Assembly: GCA_039819165.1 (NCBI GenBank)
Contig: JBCBSM010000002.1
Span: forward strand, 233,832 to 297,831
Reading direction: 5' to 3'
Length of the DNA stretch: 64,000 nucleotides
Origin: Planctomycetota bacterium
GTDB taxonomy: Bacteria; Planctomycetota; Phycisphaerae; Phycisphaerales; UBA1924
The notes under the pieces are model-generated. The model did no database searches. It was not told where the DNA came from and saw nothing but the letters and a program-made list of their open reading frames with translations. Position numbers and translations under genes: made by a program. This document shows, one piece after another, positions 1 to 9,638 of the stretch (its first letter is position 1; every line of letters starts with the position of its first letter).

Positions 1-777
1 TTCCAGATGTGGGCCGACGCGGGGCCCGCGCTCAACTCGGCCGAAGAGCAGAGCGTCTTCGAGGCTCGACCACACGCGGCGACGGCCAAGGCGCTGATGA
101 TCAACACCGCGACGCCCTGGCCGCTGGGCCCGCGGATCCAGCGGCTCGAGCAGGGCTGGGGCGCCGCCAACGTCGCCACGCTGCTGCGGGACCTGGACCG
201 CATGCTGGTCGTCGACGAGACCGAGGTGCTCGACGCCGTCGGCGACCTTCGCGAGTACGTCGTCATGGTGCCCGAGGGCGAGGCCGAGCTCAAGATCACG
301 CTGGCGTTCCTGGATCCGGCGGGCACGACCTCCTCGACGATCCATCGCATCAACGACCTCGACCTGGAGGTCCGCGCCCCCGATGGCACGCGGTACTTCG
401 GCAACAACGGGCTGCTCGGGCGTGCGTACTCGCTACCTGGTGGGGCCGCGAGCGACGTGGACACCGTGGAGAACGTGTTCGTTGAGGCGCCGATACCCGG
501 CCACTGGGTCGTGCGGGTGGTCGTCGAAGAGCTGAACGAGGACGCACGCCTCGAGACGCCCGAGATCGACATGGACTACGCGCTGGTCGTCCGGGGCATC
601 CGGCCGTGCCGGGGCGACTTCGATGGCAGCGGCTCGACCGACGCCTTCGACTTCCTGGCGTTCCAGAACGCCTTCGACGCGGGCGACCCGCTGGCCGACT
701 TCGACGCCGGCGGCACGCTGGACATCTTCGACTTCCTGGAGTTCGTCAACGCCTTCGTCGTCGGCTGCGAGCGGTAG
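1..777 (+). CDS. C-terminal part of a secreted subtilisin-like (S8) protease with dockerin-type tail (5' truncated by window edge)
   Basis: The frame is open from the first base, so the catalytic part lies upstream of the window. The first ~60 residues resemble the end of an S8 peptidase domain (ATAKALMINTA, then GWGAANVATLL). A beta-sandwich of the kind found after the catalytic domain of KP-43-type alkaline proteases follows (LKITLAFLDPAG, INDLDLEVRAPDG, VENVFVEAPIPGHW). The last ~55 residues hold two dockerin-like calcium-loop repeats, GDFDGSGSTDAFDFLAFQNAF and ADFDAGGTLDIFDFLEFVNAF, ending VVGCER. The same tail occurs at 39835-39996, so it is probably a sorting or anchoring module of this lineage. 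No Asp/His/Ser catalytic residues are visible here, so the protease call rests on the flanking folds. Confidence 0.7.
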   Translation, partial: FQMWADAGPALNSAEEQSVFEARPHAATAKALMINTATPWPLGPRIQRLEQGWGAANVATLLRDLDRMLVVDETEVLDAVGDLREYVVMVPEGEAELKITLAFLDPAGTTSSTIHRINDLDLEVRAPDGTRYFGNNGLLGRAYSLPGGAASDVDTVENVFVEAPIPGHWVVRVVVEELNEDARLETPEIDMDYALVVRGIRPCRGDFDGSGSTDAFDFLAFQNAFDAGDPLADFDAGGTLDIFDFLEFVNAFVVGCER

Positions 778-783
778 CGGCCG

Positions 784-1101
784 CTAGTTGCCGCGGGCGA
801 TGGGCGTGCCGCCCCTGGCCTGCTCGAGGGCACCGATGACGGCCTCGGACCCGTAGGCGTTTCGCATCCAGGGGGTGTCACCCCGGATGCCGGGCCCGTA
901 GACAGCGAGCACGGGCGGGGCCGTCTGCCCGAGCTCCTTCATGAGCGTCCATCCCGGCTGGTTTGTCGTGGTCAGGTCCGCCTCGAGCAGGACCACATCA
1001 TCGGCCTGGAGGCGAGACCGCACCGGATCGACATCGAGCACGGTGCGCTCGAGTGACTTGATGTTGATGCTCCAGTCGGCCGTGAAGTTGACGACGACGG
1101 T
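784..1101 (-). pseudogene. Decayed second thioredoxin-like domain of DsbD, cut off by an in-frame TAG
   Basis: Reading on from the dsbD stop in the same frame gives another ~105 codons that match the upstream thioredoxin domain almost residue for residue (ERTVLDVDPV, PPVLAVYGPGI, TPWMRNAYGSEAV). The TAG at 1102-1104 sits where the first copy has a Tyr TAC codon at 1492-1494, exactly 390 bp away. The redox motif WCLNCK of copy one is WSINIK here, so both active-site cysteines are lost. Apart from the TAG the frame is intact. A GTG at 1039-1041 could in principle start a short protein, but no ribosome site stands out. Most likely a recent partial tandem duplication in decay. Confidence 0.75.
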
Positions 1102-1541
1102 CTAGCCCTGGTCGCGGGCGCGAGCGAGCTTCTCCGGCGTGAAATCGTCCCATACGCCGGGGCGAGGCGTCGCGGCATCGCCGCCGAGTTCGGTGCCCTG
1201 GCCCTTGGCCTGCTCGATGGCGTTGAGGACGGCCTCGGAGCCGTAGACGTTGCGCATCCAGGGGGTGCCGCCCTGGATGCCGGGGCCGTAGACCGCGAGC
1301 ACGGGCGGGGCCTTCTGCTGCAGTTGCTCCATGAGCTGCCAGCCCGGCAGGCTCTTGGTGGTCAGGTCGGCCTTGATCATGATGACGTCATCGGCGGCCA
1401 AGCGGCTCTTGACCGGATCGACGTTGAGCACGGTGCGTTCGAGGGCCTTGCAGTTGAGGCACCAGTCCGCGGTGAATTCGACCACCACGACGTACCCCGC
1501 GTCGCGTGCCTGCTGCAGCGTCTCGGGGGTGTAGTCGTTCC
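813..1541 (-). repeat. Imperfect tandem duplication, 390-bp period, covering the DsbD thioredoxin domain
   Basis: About 813-1151 aligns to 1203-1541 at a constant offset of 390 bp with no frame change. Long stretches are near identical, for example around 864-905 and 1254-1295. The upstream copy keeps the catalytic cysteines; the downstream copy has lost them and gained a stop. Confidence 0.8.
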
Positions 1542-3231
1542 AGGTGGTGGTGATGAGCGAACCGGACGCATCCCCGAGGGCCGCGGCACGGACGAGGTAC
1601 TCTTCCTTGGCCTTGCTGGTGGTGTCCACGGCGAAGACGATGGCCGTGCCGCCCAGCACGATTGCCACGAGTGAGAAGGCGGCGCGGGGCGCGGACTTGG
1701 GCGTGATCTGGAAGGTCTTGAACATGAGCCAGACGCCCGCGGCGGCGATGAAGACCGCGGCCGCCCACCACTGCAGCTGGCCGCCGATCCAGGGCATGTC
1801 CTTGGTAAGCGCCAGGATGCCGGTGCCCACGAAGTAGGCCGCCGCGCCCAGCAGCAGCAGACCCATGACCTGCTTGACCAGCTCGCTGGCCGGGCCGGTA
1901 CGGGGCAGCACGTCGACCCACTTGGGGTTGAGCGACAGCACGAGGTAGGGCAGCGCCATGCCCACGCCGATGGCCGCGAAGATGACGAGCATGACGAGCG
2001 CCGGGATCTGCGCCGAGCTGGCGAAGAGGGCGCCGGCGACGAAGCCGAAGCAGGGCAGGCCCAGCACGCCGGTCATCACGCCGAAGACGAACGAGCCCCA
2101 CGGCGAATCGACCTTGGGATTGACCTTGTAGACCGTCTGCGGCAGCTGGATGGTGAACAGGCCCATCAGGCCGATGGACATCACGGCGATGATCAGCCCG
2201 ACGCCGAGCGTGAACCACCAGTAGCCGAAGATGGCGCCGACGGCGGTGCCCAGCACCGCGGCCGGGATGCCGATGCCCAGCCAGAACGCCACGACGCCCA
2301 GGGCCATCCATAGCCCGAGCACCAGCGACTTGCCGGGCGTGCCGGCGTGCTGCGACAGCGTCATGACCTTGATGGGGATGACCGGCAGCACGCAGGGGGT
2401 GAGGTTGAGCACCAAGCCGCCCAGGGCGGCGAGCACGGCGATGAACGCCACGCCCGCGACGCTATCCGGCGGCGGCACGGCGATGACGCCCAGGAACTTG
2501 TTGCGGGTGTCCACCTCGGCCGGCGCGGCGGGATCGGCCGCGGCATCGGCTTCCCCATCTGCGGGTGGGGCATCCGCGACGGACGCCTCGTCCTCGGGCT
2601 GCGGTGCGGCATCGAGGCCGCCGACCGCCAGCGCGATCGCGGCATCCAGCGTCGCGGCATCGAGGCCGTCCGCGATCGCCGGCGACGGGGCGGACTGGTT
2701 CCACGCCGGCAGCGACACCGAGACGGCGACGTCCTGCGGCGGGTAGCAGTAGGCCTCGTCGCAGGCCTGCAGCATGGTGGCGACCTCGATCGACAGTTCG
2801 CGGTTGGTGGCGGCGCGATCGAGCAGCACCGGCACGAAGGCGACCGCGCGGCCGGCGTAGACCGGAGCCTCGTAGGGCTGCGTGCCGCCCGCGGGATCGG
2901 GCACGGCCGCCAGCTTGGGCGAGGGCCACTGGATCCGCCCGGCGCCTAGCACGCCGTCCTGCCCGCTCGGCAGCGCGATCTCGGTGCGGATGGCGAAGGA
3001 GGCGAGATCGGCTGGCAGCACGTCCTGCTCGGCGCTGGGCCAGCTGTGCAGCGCGGGGCCGTGATCGAGGGTGACGGCGACGATGGCGATCGCCGGACCG
3101 TCGCTCGCCTGCCGCTGGGCGTACCAGGCCTCGGCCGACACGCCGACCTCGGTGCCGCCCTGGGCCCACGCCGTCGACGGGGAGGCCAGGGCCAGCAGCG
3201 CGGCGACACCATACAGGATCCAGCTTCGCAT
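1102..3231 (-). CDS. dsbD: Thiol:disulfide interchange protein DsbD
   Basis: Membrane reductase that passes electrons from cytoplasmic thioredoxin to periplasmic thiol proteins. I start it at ATG 3231 (709 aa) because a GGAGG lies 5 nt upstream and a signal peptide follows (MRSWILYGVAALLALASPSTAWA). The periplasmic alpha domain carries ACDEAYCYPP. An Ala/Asp/Glu-rich linker leads to about eight membrane segments with the two family cysteines in NLTPCVLPVIPIK and GLPCFGFVAGALF. The C-terminal thioredoxin domain has the active motif WCLNC. The protein ends ~29 residues into a second, decayed thioredoxin copy, so it carries a short foreign tail. The remaining protein has every redox cysteine pair and should be functional. 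Confidence 0.92.
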   Translation of the reverse strand: MRSWILYGVAALLALASPSTAWAQGGTEVGVSAEAWYAQRQASDGPAIAIVAVTLDHGPALHSWPSAEQDVLPADLASFAIRTEIALPSGQDGVLGAGRIQWPSPKLAAVPDPAGGTQPYEAPVYAGRAVAFVPVLLDRAATNRELSIEVATMLQACDEAYCYPPQDVAVSVSLPAWNQSAPSPAIADGLDAATLDAAIALAVGGLDAAPQPEDEASVADAPPADGEADAAADPAAPAEVDTRNKFLGVIAVPPPDSVAGVAFIAVLAALGGLVLNLTPCVLPVIPIKVMTLSQHAGTPGKSLVLGLWMALGVVAFWLGIGIPAAVLGTAVGAIFGYWWFTLGVGLIIAVMSIGLMGLFTIQLPQTVYKVNPKVDSPWGSFVFGVMTGVLGLPCFGFVAGALFASSAQIPALVMLVIFAAIGVGMALPYLVLSLNPKWVDVLPRTGPASELVKQVMGLLLLGAAAYFVGTGILALTKDMPWIGGQLQWWAAAVFIAAAGVWLMFKTFQITPKSAPRAAFSLVAIVLGGTAIVFAVDTTSKAKEEYLVRAAALGDASGSLITTTWNDYTPETLQQARDAGYVVVVEFTADWCLNCKALERTVLNVDPVKSRLAADDVIMIKADLTTKSLPGWQLMEQLQQKAPPVLAVYGPGIQGGTPWMRNVYGSEAVLNAIEQAKGQGTELGGDAATPRPGVWDDFTPEKLARARDQG

Positions 3232-3472
3232 CGCGTCCTCCGCCGGCCGTCCGGGTGCCCCGGGCCGCCGGCACCATGGCCGCGGACCGATCGACGGCCG
3301 TCTGTGCGGAGTGTAATCCCCCCGGTCGGTCGGCTGTTCCCGGGCCCGCGCGGCGTTGGATGGGTTTGTTGGGGCGGCGGGATTCGCGGACTCAAGCCGG
3401 GCGGGCGATGGCTCCGATGCTGGCGGGTGCGTCGGCGGGTGGCCGGCGGCTCGTCCTCGGGTTGGAGCCTCC

Positions 3473-4486
3473 ATGGACATCCTGGACCAGAACGAGGTCG
3501 ATGCCCTGCTTGCCGCCGTCGGCAGCGGCGAGGTCGAGGACGAGACCCACGAGGTCAAGATCTTCAGCCGCCACCGCAAGGACTTCGACGAGGTCGAGGT
3601 CCGCACGTACGACTTCAAGCGACCCGAGCGCGTCAGCAAGGACCAGATGCGGTCGCTGCAGACGCTGCACGAGCAGTTCTCGCGGAACTTCGGGGCCTCG
3701 CTCTCGGGCTTCCTGCGGACGATCGTGGAGGTCAAGGTCGCCACGTGCGACCAGATGACCTACGGCGAGTTCATCAGCGCGCTGCCCAACCCCACGTCGT
3801 TCAACCTGATCGAGAGCGACGTGCTCGAGGGCCAGATGTGCATGGAGCTCAGCCCGCTGATCATCTACCCGATCATCGATCGACTGCTGGGGGGCACCAG
3901 CCAGGACCTGTTCATCCCCCAGCGGCCCATGACGCTCATCGAGAGCCGGCTGATCGGCAACGTCACCACGCGGGGCCTCGAGGCGCTCAGCGAGGCCTGG
4001 GCGGGCGTCAAGGAGATGAATTTCCACGTCACCGCGACCGAGAGCAACCCGCAGCTGGTGCAGATCGTGCCGCCTAACGAGGTCGTGGTCGTGGTGGGCT
4101 TCGAGATCAAGATGTCCAACCGTGCGGGCACCATGAGCCTGTGCATCCCCTACAACGTCATCGAGCCGGTCATGGACGCCGTCAGCGACCAGACGTGGTT
4201 CAGTTCGGGCCAGGCCAGCCGCATCCCGGGCGTCAGCACCCGCCTGAACGAGTCGCTCTCGGCGGCGCCGGTGTCGGCGGCGGCGGTGCTGGCCTACAGC
4301 ACCATGAGCCTGCAGGACCTCTCGAGCATGGCCGAGGGCGACTTGATCCTGACCGAAACCAAGTCGGAGCGGGACGTGGTCTTCTGCGTCGAGGGCCAGC
4401 GGAAGTTCCTGGCCCGCATCGGCCAGTGCCGCGATCACCGCGCCGTGCAGATCGTGCGGCCGGTCACGCCCAAGGACCGCTTCTGA
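3473..4486 (+). CDS. fliM: Flagellar motor switch protein FliM
   Basis: C-ring protein that binds phosphorylated CheY and reverses flagellar rotation; 337 aa, normal length. The N-terminal CheY-binding helix is visible (ILDQNEVDALLAAV, residues 3-16), then the middle domain (LHEQFSRNFGASLS, YPIIDRLLGG) and a C-terminal SpoA domain with VPVSAAAVL near residue 270. ATG 3473 is preceded by GGAG at 5 nt. No other flagellar gene adjoins; fliN lies 9.5 kb away on the other strand. Upstream, 3232-3472 is the divergent region shared with dsbD, and downstream is the nusA leader. Fragmented flagellar genes are usual in planctomycetes, which fits. Confidence 0.93.
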   Translation: MDILDQNEVDALLAAVGSGEVEDETHEVKIFSRHRKDFDEVEVRTYDFKRPERVSKDQMRSLQTLHEQFSRNFGASLSGFLRTIVEVKVATCDQMTYGEFISALPNPTSFNLIESDVLEGQMCMELSPLIIYPIIDRLLGGTSQDLFIPQRPMTLIESRLIGNVTTRGLEALSEAWAGVKEMNFHVTATESNPQLVQIVPPNEVVVVVGFEIKMSNRAGTMSLCIPYNVIEPVMDAVSDQTWFSSGQASRIPGVSTRLNESLSAAPVSAAAVLAYSTMSLQDLSSMAEGDLILTETKSERDVVFCVEGQRKFLARIGQCRDHRAVQIVRPVTPKDRF

Positions 4487-4802
4487 CGGGATCGGCTGGG
4501 GCTGGTCGGCCGCGCTCGGTTGACACGATTCTGCCGCGTCCTAACATCTCCTTGCTATGAATCGCACCGGGATCGATCGCGGTCGGCTGTGCGTGCTCGC
4601 GACGCGAGCCGTGGCCGCATCGGTGCACTGGTCGATGCGTGGGTCGATGCGTGGGGATCGCCGCCGATGATGTGATCGTCCGGCACATCCCGACGCACCC
4701 GCGGTGTGCGGTTCGTGGCCGGGTCCGGGGCGCGTTGGGCGTCTCGTGGCCCGGGTTGCATTTTGGAGCCCGCCCCGCGGCGGGCGTCGGAGGACGCGGA
4801 CG
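4487..4802 (+). other. 316-nt gap between fliM and nusA: promoter, long leader, tandem 12-mer, possible 37-codon ORF
   Basis: A good sigma70-type promoter lies at 4520-4547, leaving a ~250-nt leader before nusA. An ATG at 4557, directly after the expected transcription start, opens a 37-codon frame ending at TGA 4670 that is rich in Arg and Val. Inside it TCGATGCGTGGG occurs twice in direct tandem (4632-4643, 4644-4655). rimP, which precedes nusA in many bacteria, is absent. I see no recognisable riboswitch or tRNA. Confidence 0.5.
4520..4547 (+). promoter_or_regulatory. Putative sigma70-type promoter of the nusA-infB operon
   Basis: TTGACA at 4520-4525 and TAACAT at 4542-4547, spaced by 16 bp: a perfect -35 and 4 of 6 bases at -10. 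This is the best textbook promoter I noticed in the window. Transcription would start near 4554. Confidence 0.6.
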
Positions 4803-6275
4803 TTGAACGGCCCGGAAATGCTCAGGATCCTCGACTCGATCGCCCGCGACCGCAAGGTGGAGCGATCGGTGCTGATCCACGATCTCGAGCAGGCGATGGT
4901 GAGCGCGGCGCGGAAGCACTACGGCTCGCTGGACATGGAGGAGTTCGTCTGCACCGTCGATCCGCTGAGCGGCGAGATGTCGGTGACCCGCCACGGCGAG
5001 CCGCTGGAGCTGGACCCCGAGGGCCTGGGCCGCATCGCCGCCCAGACCTTCAAGCAGGTCATGATCCAGAAGTTCCGCGAGGACGAGCAGACGAGCCTCT
5101 ACGACCGCTACCAGAACCGCGTGGGCCAGATCGTCACCGGCGCCGCCCAGCGATACGAGCGCGGCGGGCGGCTGATGGTCTCCCTGGACGCCGGCGAGGG
5201 CGAGATGCCCCGCCAGGAGCAGATCCCCGGCGAGCAGTTCGGCCCGGGCGACCGCGTTCGCGCGATGATCCTGGACGTCAAGCGGGACGGCACCGCCACC
5301 CGCGTGGTGCTCACTCGGGGGCATGAGGACTTCATCAAGCGGCTCTTCGAGGTCGAGGTGCCCGAGGTGGCCGAGCGGATCATCGAGGTCAAGGCGATGG
5401 CCCGCGAGCCCGGGCAGCGAACCAAGATCGCCGTCAGCTCGATCGACAGCCGCGTCGACGCGGTGGGCGCCTGCGTCGGCGTGCGGGGCAGCCGCATCAA
5501 GAACATCGTCGACGAGCTCAACGGCGAGAAGATCGACATCGTGCGATGGAACGAGTCGAGCCAAATCCTCATCCAGAACGCGCTCAAGCCCGCCGAGGTG
5601 GCCGAGATCAGCCTGTGCTTCGAGCTGGGACGCGCCACGGTGGTGGTCCGCGAGGACCAGCTGAGCCTGGCCATCGGCAAGCGGGGGCAGAACGTCCGCT
5701 TGGCGGCGAAGCTGACCGGCTGGGACGTGGACATCCTGACGCCCGAGGAGTTCACCAAGGGACTGGAGACCCTGTCGCAGACGCTGCAGGAGATCGAGCC
5801 CATCGACGAGCAGATGGTCGATCGCCTCGCGGCGCTGGGCATGATCAGCGTCTTCGACATCGTCGAGATCGGCGCCGACATGCTGGCGACCGAGCTGGAG
5901 ATCTCCGCCGAGCACGCGGCCAACGCCGTGGAGCTGGCCGCGGCGAAGGCCAAGATCGTCGAGGAGCAGCAGGCCCGCGAGAAGGAAGAGGCCGAGCGGC
6001 GGCGGCAGGAAGAGCAGGCGCGGATCGCCGCGGGCGAGGACCTGCTGGGCCCCGCCGACGCACCGGACGCCGATTCGGCGGCGGCGGCGATCCTCGCGGG
6101 CGGCGGCGCGACCGAGGCGCAGGCGGGCTCCGAGCCCGGGACCGCCGGCGGCGAGACGCCCGCCGGCGAGCACTCGGGGGGCTCCGGGGATTCGCCCGGC
6201 GAGGCCCAGGGTGGGGCCGCGGATAACGGAGAGAGCGACGGCGAGTCGAGGGCCGCGGAGATCCTGGGCAGCTGA
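4803..6275 (+). CDS. nusA: Transcription termination/antitermination protein NusA
   Basis: RNA polymerase-associated factor for pausing, termination and rRNA antitermination. I choose TTG 4803 (490 aa): GGAGG at 4789-4793 fits it, while ATG 4818 would be 24 nt from that site, and the resulting NGPEMLRILDSI aligns with usual NusA N-termini. The N-terminal polymerase-binding domain (1-105) is followed by an S1 domain (about 108-185), KH domains with VGVRGSRIKNIVDELNGEKI and AIGKRGQNVRLAAKLTGW, then a helical module (IDEQMVDRLAALGMISVFDI). The last ~110 residues are Ala/Glu/Gly-rich and low-complexity. infB starts 78 nt downstream in the same direction, presumably in one operon. Confidence 0.95.
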   Translation: MNGPEMLRILDSIARDRKVERSVLIHDLEQAMVSAARKHYGSLDMEEFVCTVDPLSGEMSVTRHGEPLELDPEGLGRIAAQTFKQVMIQKFREDEQTSLYDRYQNRVGQIVTGAAQRYERGGRLMVSLDAGEGEMPRQEQIPGEQFGPGDRVRAMILDVKRDGTATRVVLTRGHEDFIKRLFEVEVPEVAERIIEVKAMAREPGQRTKIAVSSIDSRVDAVGACVGVRGSRIKNIVDELNGEKIDIVRWNESSQILIQNALKPAEVAEISLCFELGRATVVVREDQLSLAIGKRGQNVRLAAKLTGWDVDILTPEEFTKGLETLSQTLQEIEPIDEQMVDRLAALGMISVFDIVEIGADMLATELEISAEHAANAVELAAAKAKIVEEQQAREKEEAERRRQEEQARIAAGEDLLGPADAPDADSAAAAILAGGGATEAQAGSEPGTAGGETPAGEHSGGSGDSPGEAQGGAADNGESDGESRAAEILGS

Positions 6276-6353
6276 TCGAGCATTCGAGGCCGCGGGTGAC
6301 GCGGCGGGATGCCGGGCGGCGGATGGTGTGCCGCCCGGCCTGTGGAGGAACGC

Positions 6354-9170
6354 TTGGCTAAGCGCGTGTTCGAGCTTGCGAAGGAACTGGGCATCGCCTC
6401 CAAGGCGATCGTGCAGAAGTGCCGCGACGAGGGCATCCCCGAGTCGGTGGTGAAGAACCACATGTCGACGGTGTCGGTCGGCCTCGAGGCGACCGTGCGG
6501 GAGTGGTTCGCCGGCGAGGAGGGCGAGGCCAAGCCGCACACCGCCGTCGAGACCGCCAAGCCGGTGGATCTCTCGAAGGCCCGGGCCAAGCCGCGTGCCA
6601 AGGCCCGCAAGAAGGCCGCAACCAAGAAGGCGGAGTCGGCCGATGCCGGCGGCGAGACCGCAACCGCGATCGCCGAGCCGCCCGCGCGTTCGAATCGCGC
6701 CGCGGCGCCCGCCGCGCCGGGCGATGACGCCCCCGCCGACGGCGACGCGAGCACGACCGACGCCGCCGCGGAGGCCCCCGCTGCTGCGCCCGAAGCGCCG
6801 GCAGCCGGTACGCCCACGGACGCACCCGCCGAAGCGCCGGCAGCGGCCACGGATGAGACCGGTGCCGGCGGGGCATCGGCCGCCGCCGCCAGTGCACCCG
6901 CGGCCGACGCGGCGCCCCCGGCCGACCAGGGCCCCATCAAGCCCGGCACGCCCGCGCCCGAGAACGTGCCCGACCGGCCCAAGGTGGTCGCGCCCGCGGG
7001 GCCGATGCTGCAGAAGAAGACGCCCGTCAAGCTGAGCGGACCGAAGATCGTCCGCGTCGAGGCGCCCGAGCAGGTCGACACCCGGCCGCGCAGCCGCGGC
7101 CCGCGGGGCGGGGGCGGCTACGGCCCGCCGGCGGGCCCGATGGACATGCCCGCGGGTCCCGGCGGCGCCGGGGGCCCGGGCGGCGGCCGCCGCGGCGGGG
7201 GCAGCACGCGTCGCCGCGGGCGGCAGGACCAGCCCACCGGCGGCAGCGGCATGTGGCGCGAGCAGGACCTCATCGAGCGGGAGGCCAAGCTCCAGCAATC
7301 GGGCGGCTACCTCAAGAAGCGCCGCCAGGACCTGGCCCGCAGCAGCGGCCAGCAGCGGCCGCAGACGCCCGCGCAGATGGGCGGCACGGTGAAGATCGCC
7401 GCGCCGTTCACCATCAAGGATCTCTCCGCCGCCACCGGCGTGAAGGCCGCCGAGATCGTCAAGAAGCTCTTCATGCAGGGCATCATGGCGCAGATCAACA
7501 GCGGCATCGAGGTCGAGAAGGCCCAAGAGATCATGATGGACTTCGACATCGAGCTCGAAGTCGCCGCCGCCAAGAGCGCCGAGGAGGCGGTCGCCGCCCA
7601 GTTCGAGGACCGCACGACCGTCGACGAGCGGGCCCGCGGCCCGGTGGTCACCATCCTGGGCCACGTCGACCACGGCAAGACCAGCCTGCTCGACAAGATC
7701 CGCAACGCCAACGTGGCGGCGGGCGAGGCCGGCGGCATCACGCAGGCCACCAGCGCCTTCCGCGTGCCCGTCAAGGTGGGCGAGGGCAAGAAGGCCTCGG
7801 AGAAGCAGGTCGTCTTCATCGATACCCCGGGCCACGAGGCGTTCACGGCCATGCGCTCCCGCGGCGCGACGGTAACCGACATCGTGGTGCTGGTGATCGC
7901 CGCCGACGACGGCGTGATGCCGCAGACGGCCGAGTCGATCAGCCACGCAAAGGCTGCCGGCGTGCCGATCGTGGTGGCGCTCAACAAGATCGACAAGCCC
8001 GAGGCCACCGACGCGCGCATCCAGGAGATCCTGGGCCAGCTGGCGGGCCACGAGCTCAACCCCGTGGACTGGGGCGGCGACACCGAGGTCATCCGCACCA
8101 GCGCCCAGACGGGCCAGGGCATCGACGAGCTGCTCGAGACCCTCGACATCCAGGCCGACCTGCTGGAGCTGAAGGCCGACCACGGCGGCAACGCCCGCGG
8201 CACGGTCATCGAGAGCCAGATGGAGCCGGGCCGCGGCGCCGTGATGAACGTCCTGCTCCAAGAGGGCGCGCTGAAGGTCGGCGACTTCATCGTCGCGGGC
8301 CGCGCGTTCGGCCGCGTCCGCGACCTGACCGACGACAAGGGCACGCGGATCAAGGAGGCCCACCCGCCCATGCCGCTGCAGGTGACGGGCATCGACGAGC
8401 TGCCCGACGCGGGCGACAAGTTCTTCGTCGCCGCCACGCTCAAGGAGGCCCAGAACGCCGCCGAGCAGCGGCGAGGCCGGGAGCGCGAGGAGCAGCTCGC
8501 CCAGCCGACCATGACGCTGGATCGGATGTTCAGCCAGATGGCCGAGGCCGAGCTCAAGGAGATCCTCGTCGTGCTCAAGGCCGACGTGCAGGGCTCGGTC
8601 GACGTGCTCAAGAGCGAGATCGAGAAGGTCTCCAACGAGGAGATCCGCGTGCGGGTCATCCACTCGGCCGTGGGCGGCGTGACCGAGAGCGACGTGCTGC
8701 TGGCCGAGGCCTCCAAGGCGGTCATCGTCGGCTTCAACGTCATTCCGTCGGGCAAGGCCCGCAAGCTGGCGGACACCAAGGGCGTGCAGATCCGCACGTA
8801 CGACGTGATCTACCACATCACCGAGGACATGCAGAAGGCCGCCGAGGGCCTGCTCGAGCCCGAGCTCCGCCAGGAGGTGCTGGGGCACGCCGAGGTCCGC
8901 GCGGTGTTCAAGGTCAGCAAGGTGGGCAACATCGCGGGCTGCTACGTCACCGACGGCGTGGTGCAGCGGGACGCGCTCATCCGCGTCACCCGCGGCGACA
9001 TCGTCATCGAGAACGACCGCAAGCTGGCCCAGCTCAAGCGATTCAAGGACGACGCCAAGGAAGTCCGCGCCAACATGGAGTGCGGCATGAAGATCGACGG
9101 CTACGACGACATCAAGGAAGGCGACATCCTCGAGTGCTACAAGCAGGTCGAGGTGAAGCGGACGCTCTAA
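6354..9170 (+). CDS. infB: Translation initiation factor IF-2
   Basis: GTPase that places initiator tRNA on the 30S subunit and helps subunit joining. The start is TTG 6354 (938 aa), 5 nt after GGAGG, giving [20 protein letters not shown], the typical first helix domain. A long Ala/Pro-rich then Gly/Arg-rich linker spans about residues 60-340. A second IF2-N domain ([20 protein letters not shown]) starts near 345. The G domain has GHVDHGKTS (about 436), DTPGHEAF and NKID, followed by domains II-IV (ending [12 protein letters not shown]). The linker is unusually Ala-rich. Both nusA and infB use TTG starts. Confidence 0.97.
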   Translation: MAKRVFELAKELGIASKAIVQKCRDEGIPESVVKNHMSTVSVGLEATVREWFAGEEGEAKPHTAVETAKPVDLSKARAKPRAKARKKAATKKAESADAGGETATAIAEPPARSNRAAAPAAPGDDAPADGDASTTDAAAEAPAAAPEAPAAGTPTDAPAEAPAAATDETGAGGASAAAASAPAADAAPPADQGPIKPGTPAPENVPDRPKVVAPAGPMLQKKTPVKLSGPKIVRVEAPEQVDTRPRSRGPRGGGGYGPPAGPMDMPAGPGGAGGPGGGRRGGGSTRRRGRQDQPTGGSGMWREQDLIEREAKLQQSGGYLKKRRQDLARSSGQQRPQTPAQMGGTVKIAAPFTIKDLSAATGVKAAEIVKKLFMQGIMAQINSGIEVEKAQEIMMDFDIELEVAAAKSAEEAVAAQFEDRTTVDERARGPVVTILGHVDHGKTSLLDKIRNANVAAGEAGGITQATSAFRVPVKVGEGKKASEKQVVFIDTPGHEAFTAMRSRGATVTDIVVLVIAADDGVMPQTAESISHAKAAGVPIVVALNKIDKPEATDARIQEILGQLAGHELNPVDWGGDTEVIRTSAQTGQGIDELLETLDIQADLLELKADHGGNARGTVIESQMEPGRGAVMNVLLQEGALKVGDFIVAGRAFGRVRDLTDDKGTRIKEAHPPMPLQVTGIDELPDAGDKFFVAATLKEAQNAAEQRRGREREEQLAQPTMTLDRMFSQMAEAELKEILVVLKADVQGSVDVLKSEIEKVSNEEIRVRVIHSAVGGVTESDVLLAEASKAVIVGFNVIPSGKARKLADTKGVQIRTYDVIYHITEDMQKAAEGLLEPELRQEVLGHAEVRAVFKVSKVGNIAGCYVTDGVVQRDALIRVTRGDIVIENDRKLAQLKRFKDDAKEVRANMECGMKIDGYDDIKEGDILECYKQVEVKRTL

Positions 9171-9215
9171 TCCGGCCGCGCCCCGCGATCCAGCGCTGCC
9201 CATTCGTTGCTGCCC

Positions 9216-9638
9216 ATGGTCATCGGCGTGCTCCAATTCGAACTGCTCGTACCGGGCTCGGAGTCCCTCAAGGACAAACGGGCCGTCGTACGCTCGGTGC
9301 GCGATCGGCTCAGCCGGGAGCTGCGAGTGAGCATCGCCGAGGTGGATGCGCACGACACGCTGGACATGGCGGTCATGGGCCTGGCCTGCGCCGCCCGCGA
9401 CGGCAAGCGGGCGCACGAGATTCTCGACGCCGCGTGGAACACGCTGACCAAGCTGCGAGACGGCCAGGTGGGCGCCGTCCGCCGCGAGATCATCGTGCCC
9501 AGCGAGGAGGGCGAGGCCCCGGCCGGCGAGGCCGCGGATCCGCACGATATCGACGGCGAGATGCTGGCGCACTTCTCGAACGGGGAGTCTCCGGATCGCG
9601 ACCCGAACGGCACCTCGGGCGGGACCGAGCGCCCATGA
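9216..9638 (+). CDS. ylxP: DUF503 family protein YlxP
   Basis: Small protein of the DUF503/YlxP family, encoded between infB and rbfA in many bacteria and linked to ribosome or RNA work, without a proven activity. ATG 9216 gives 140 aa beginning MVIGVLQFELLVPGSESLKDKR, the family signature, with a conserved core to about residue 95 and an acidic tail. A TTG at 9207 is possible but adds only three residues. Its stop overlaps the rbfA start as ATGA (9635-9638), so the two are probably translationally coupled. Confidence 0.88.
   Translation: MVIGVLQFELLVPGSESLKDKRAVVRSVRDRLSRELRVSIAEVDAHDTLDMAVMGLACAARDGKRAHEILDAAWNTLTKLRDGQVGAVRREIIVPSEEGEAPAGEAADPHDIDGEMLAHFSNGESPDRDPNGTSGGTERP

Noticed and set aside
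1039-1104. A possible separate gene or programmed TAG readthrough for the second DsbD domain
   Set aside because: No ribosome site near the GTG at 1041, TAG is a normal stop in many neighbours, and the redox cysteines are gone, so a functional readthrough product is unlikely.
4464-9572. A 1700-codon open frame on the minus strand across nusA and infB, rich in Asp, Leu and Ala
   Set aside because: It is the antisense of nusA, infB and ylxP; GC-rich codon bias keeps the opposite frame open. No ribosome site, domains or hydrophobic pattern support it.
7253-9634. A long plus-strand frame overlapping infB in another register
   Set aside because: Arg/Gly/Pro-rich shadow. It only becomes real from 9635, where rbfA begins.
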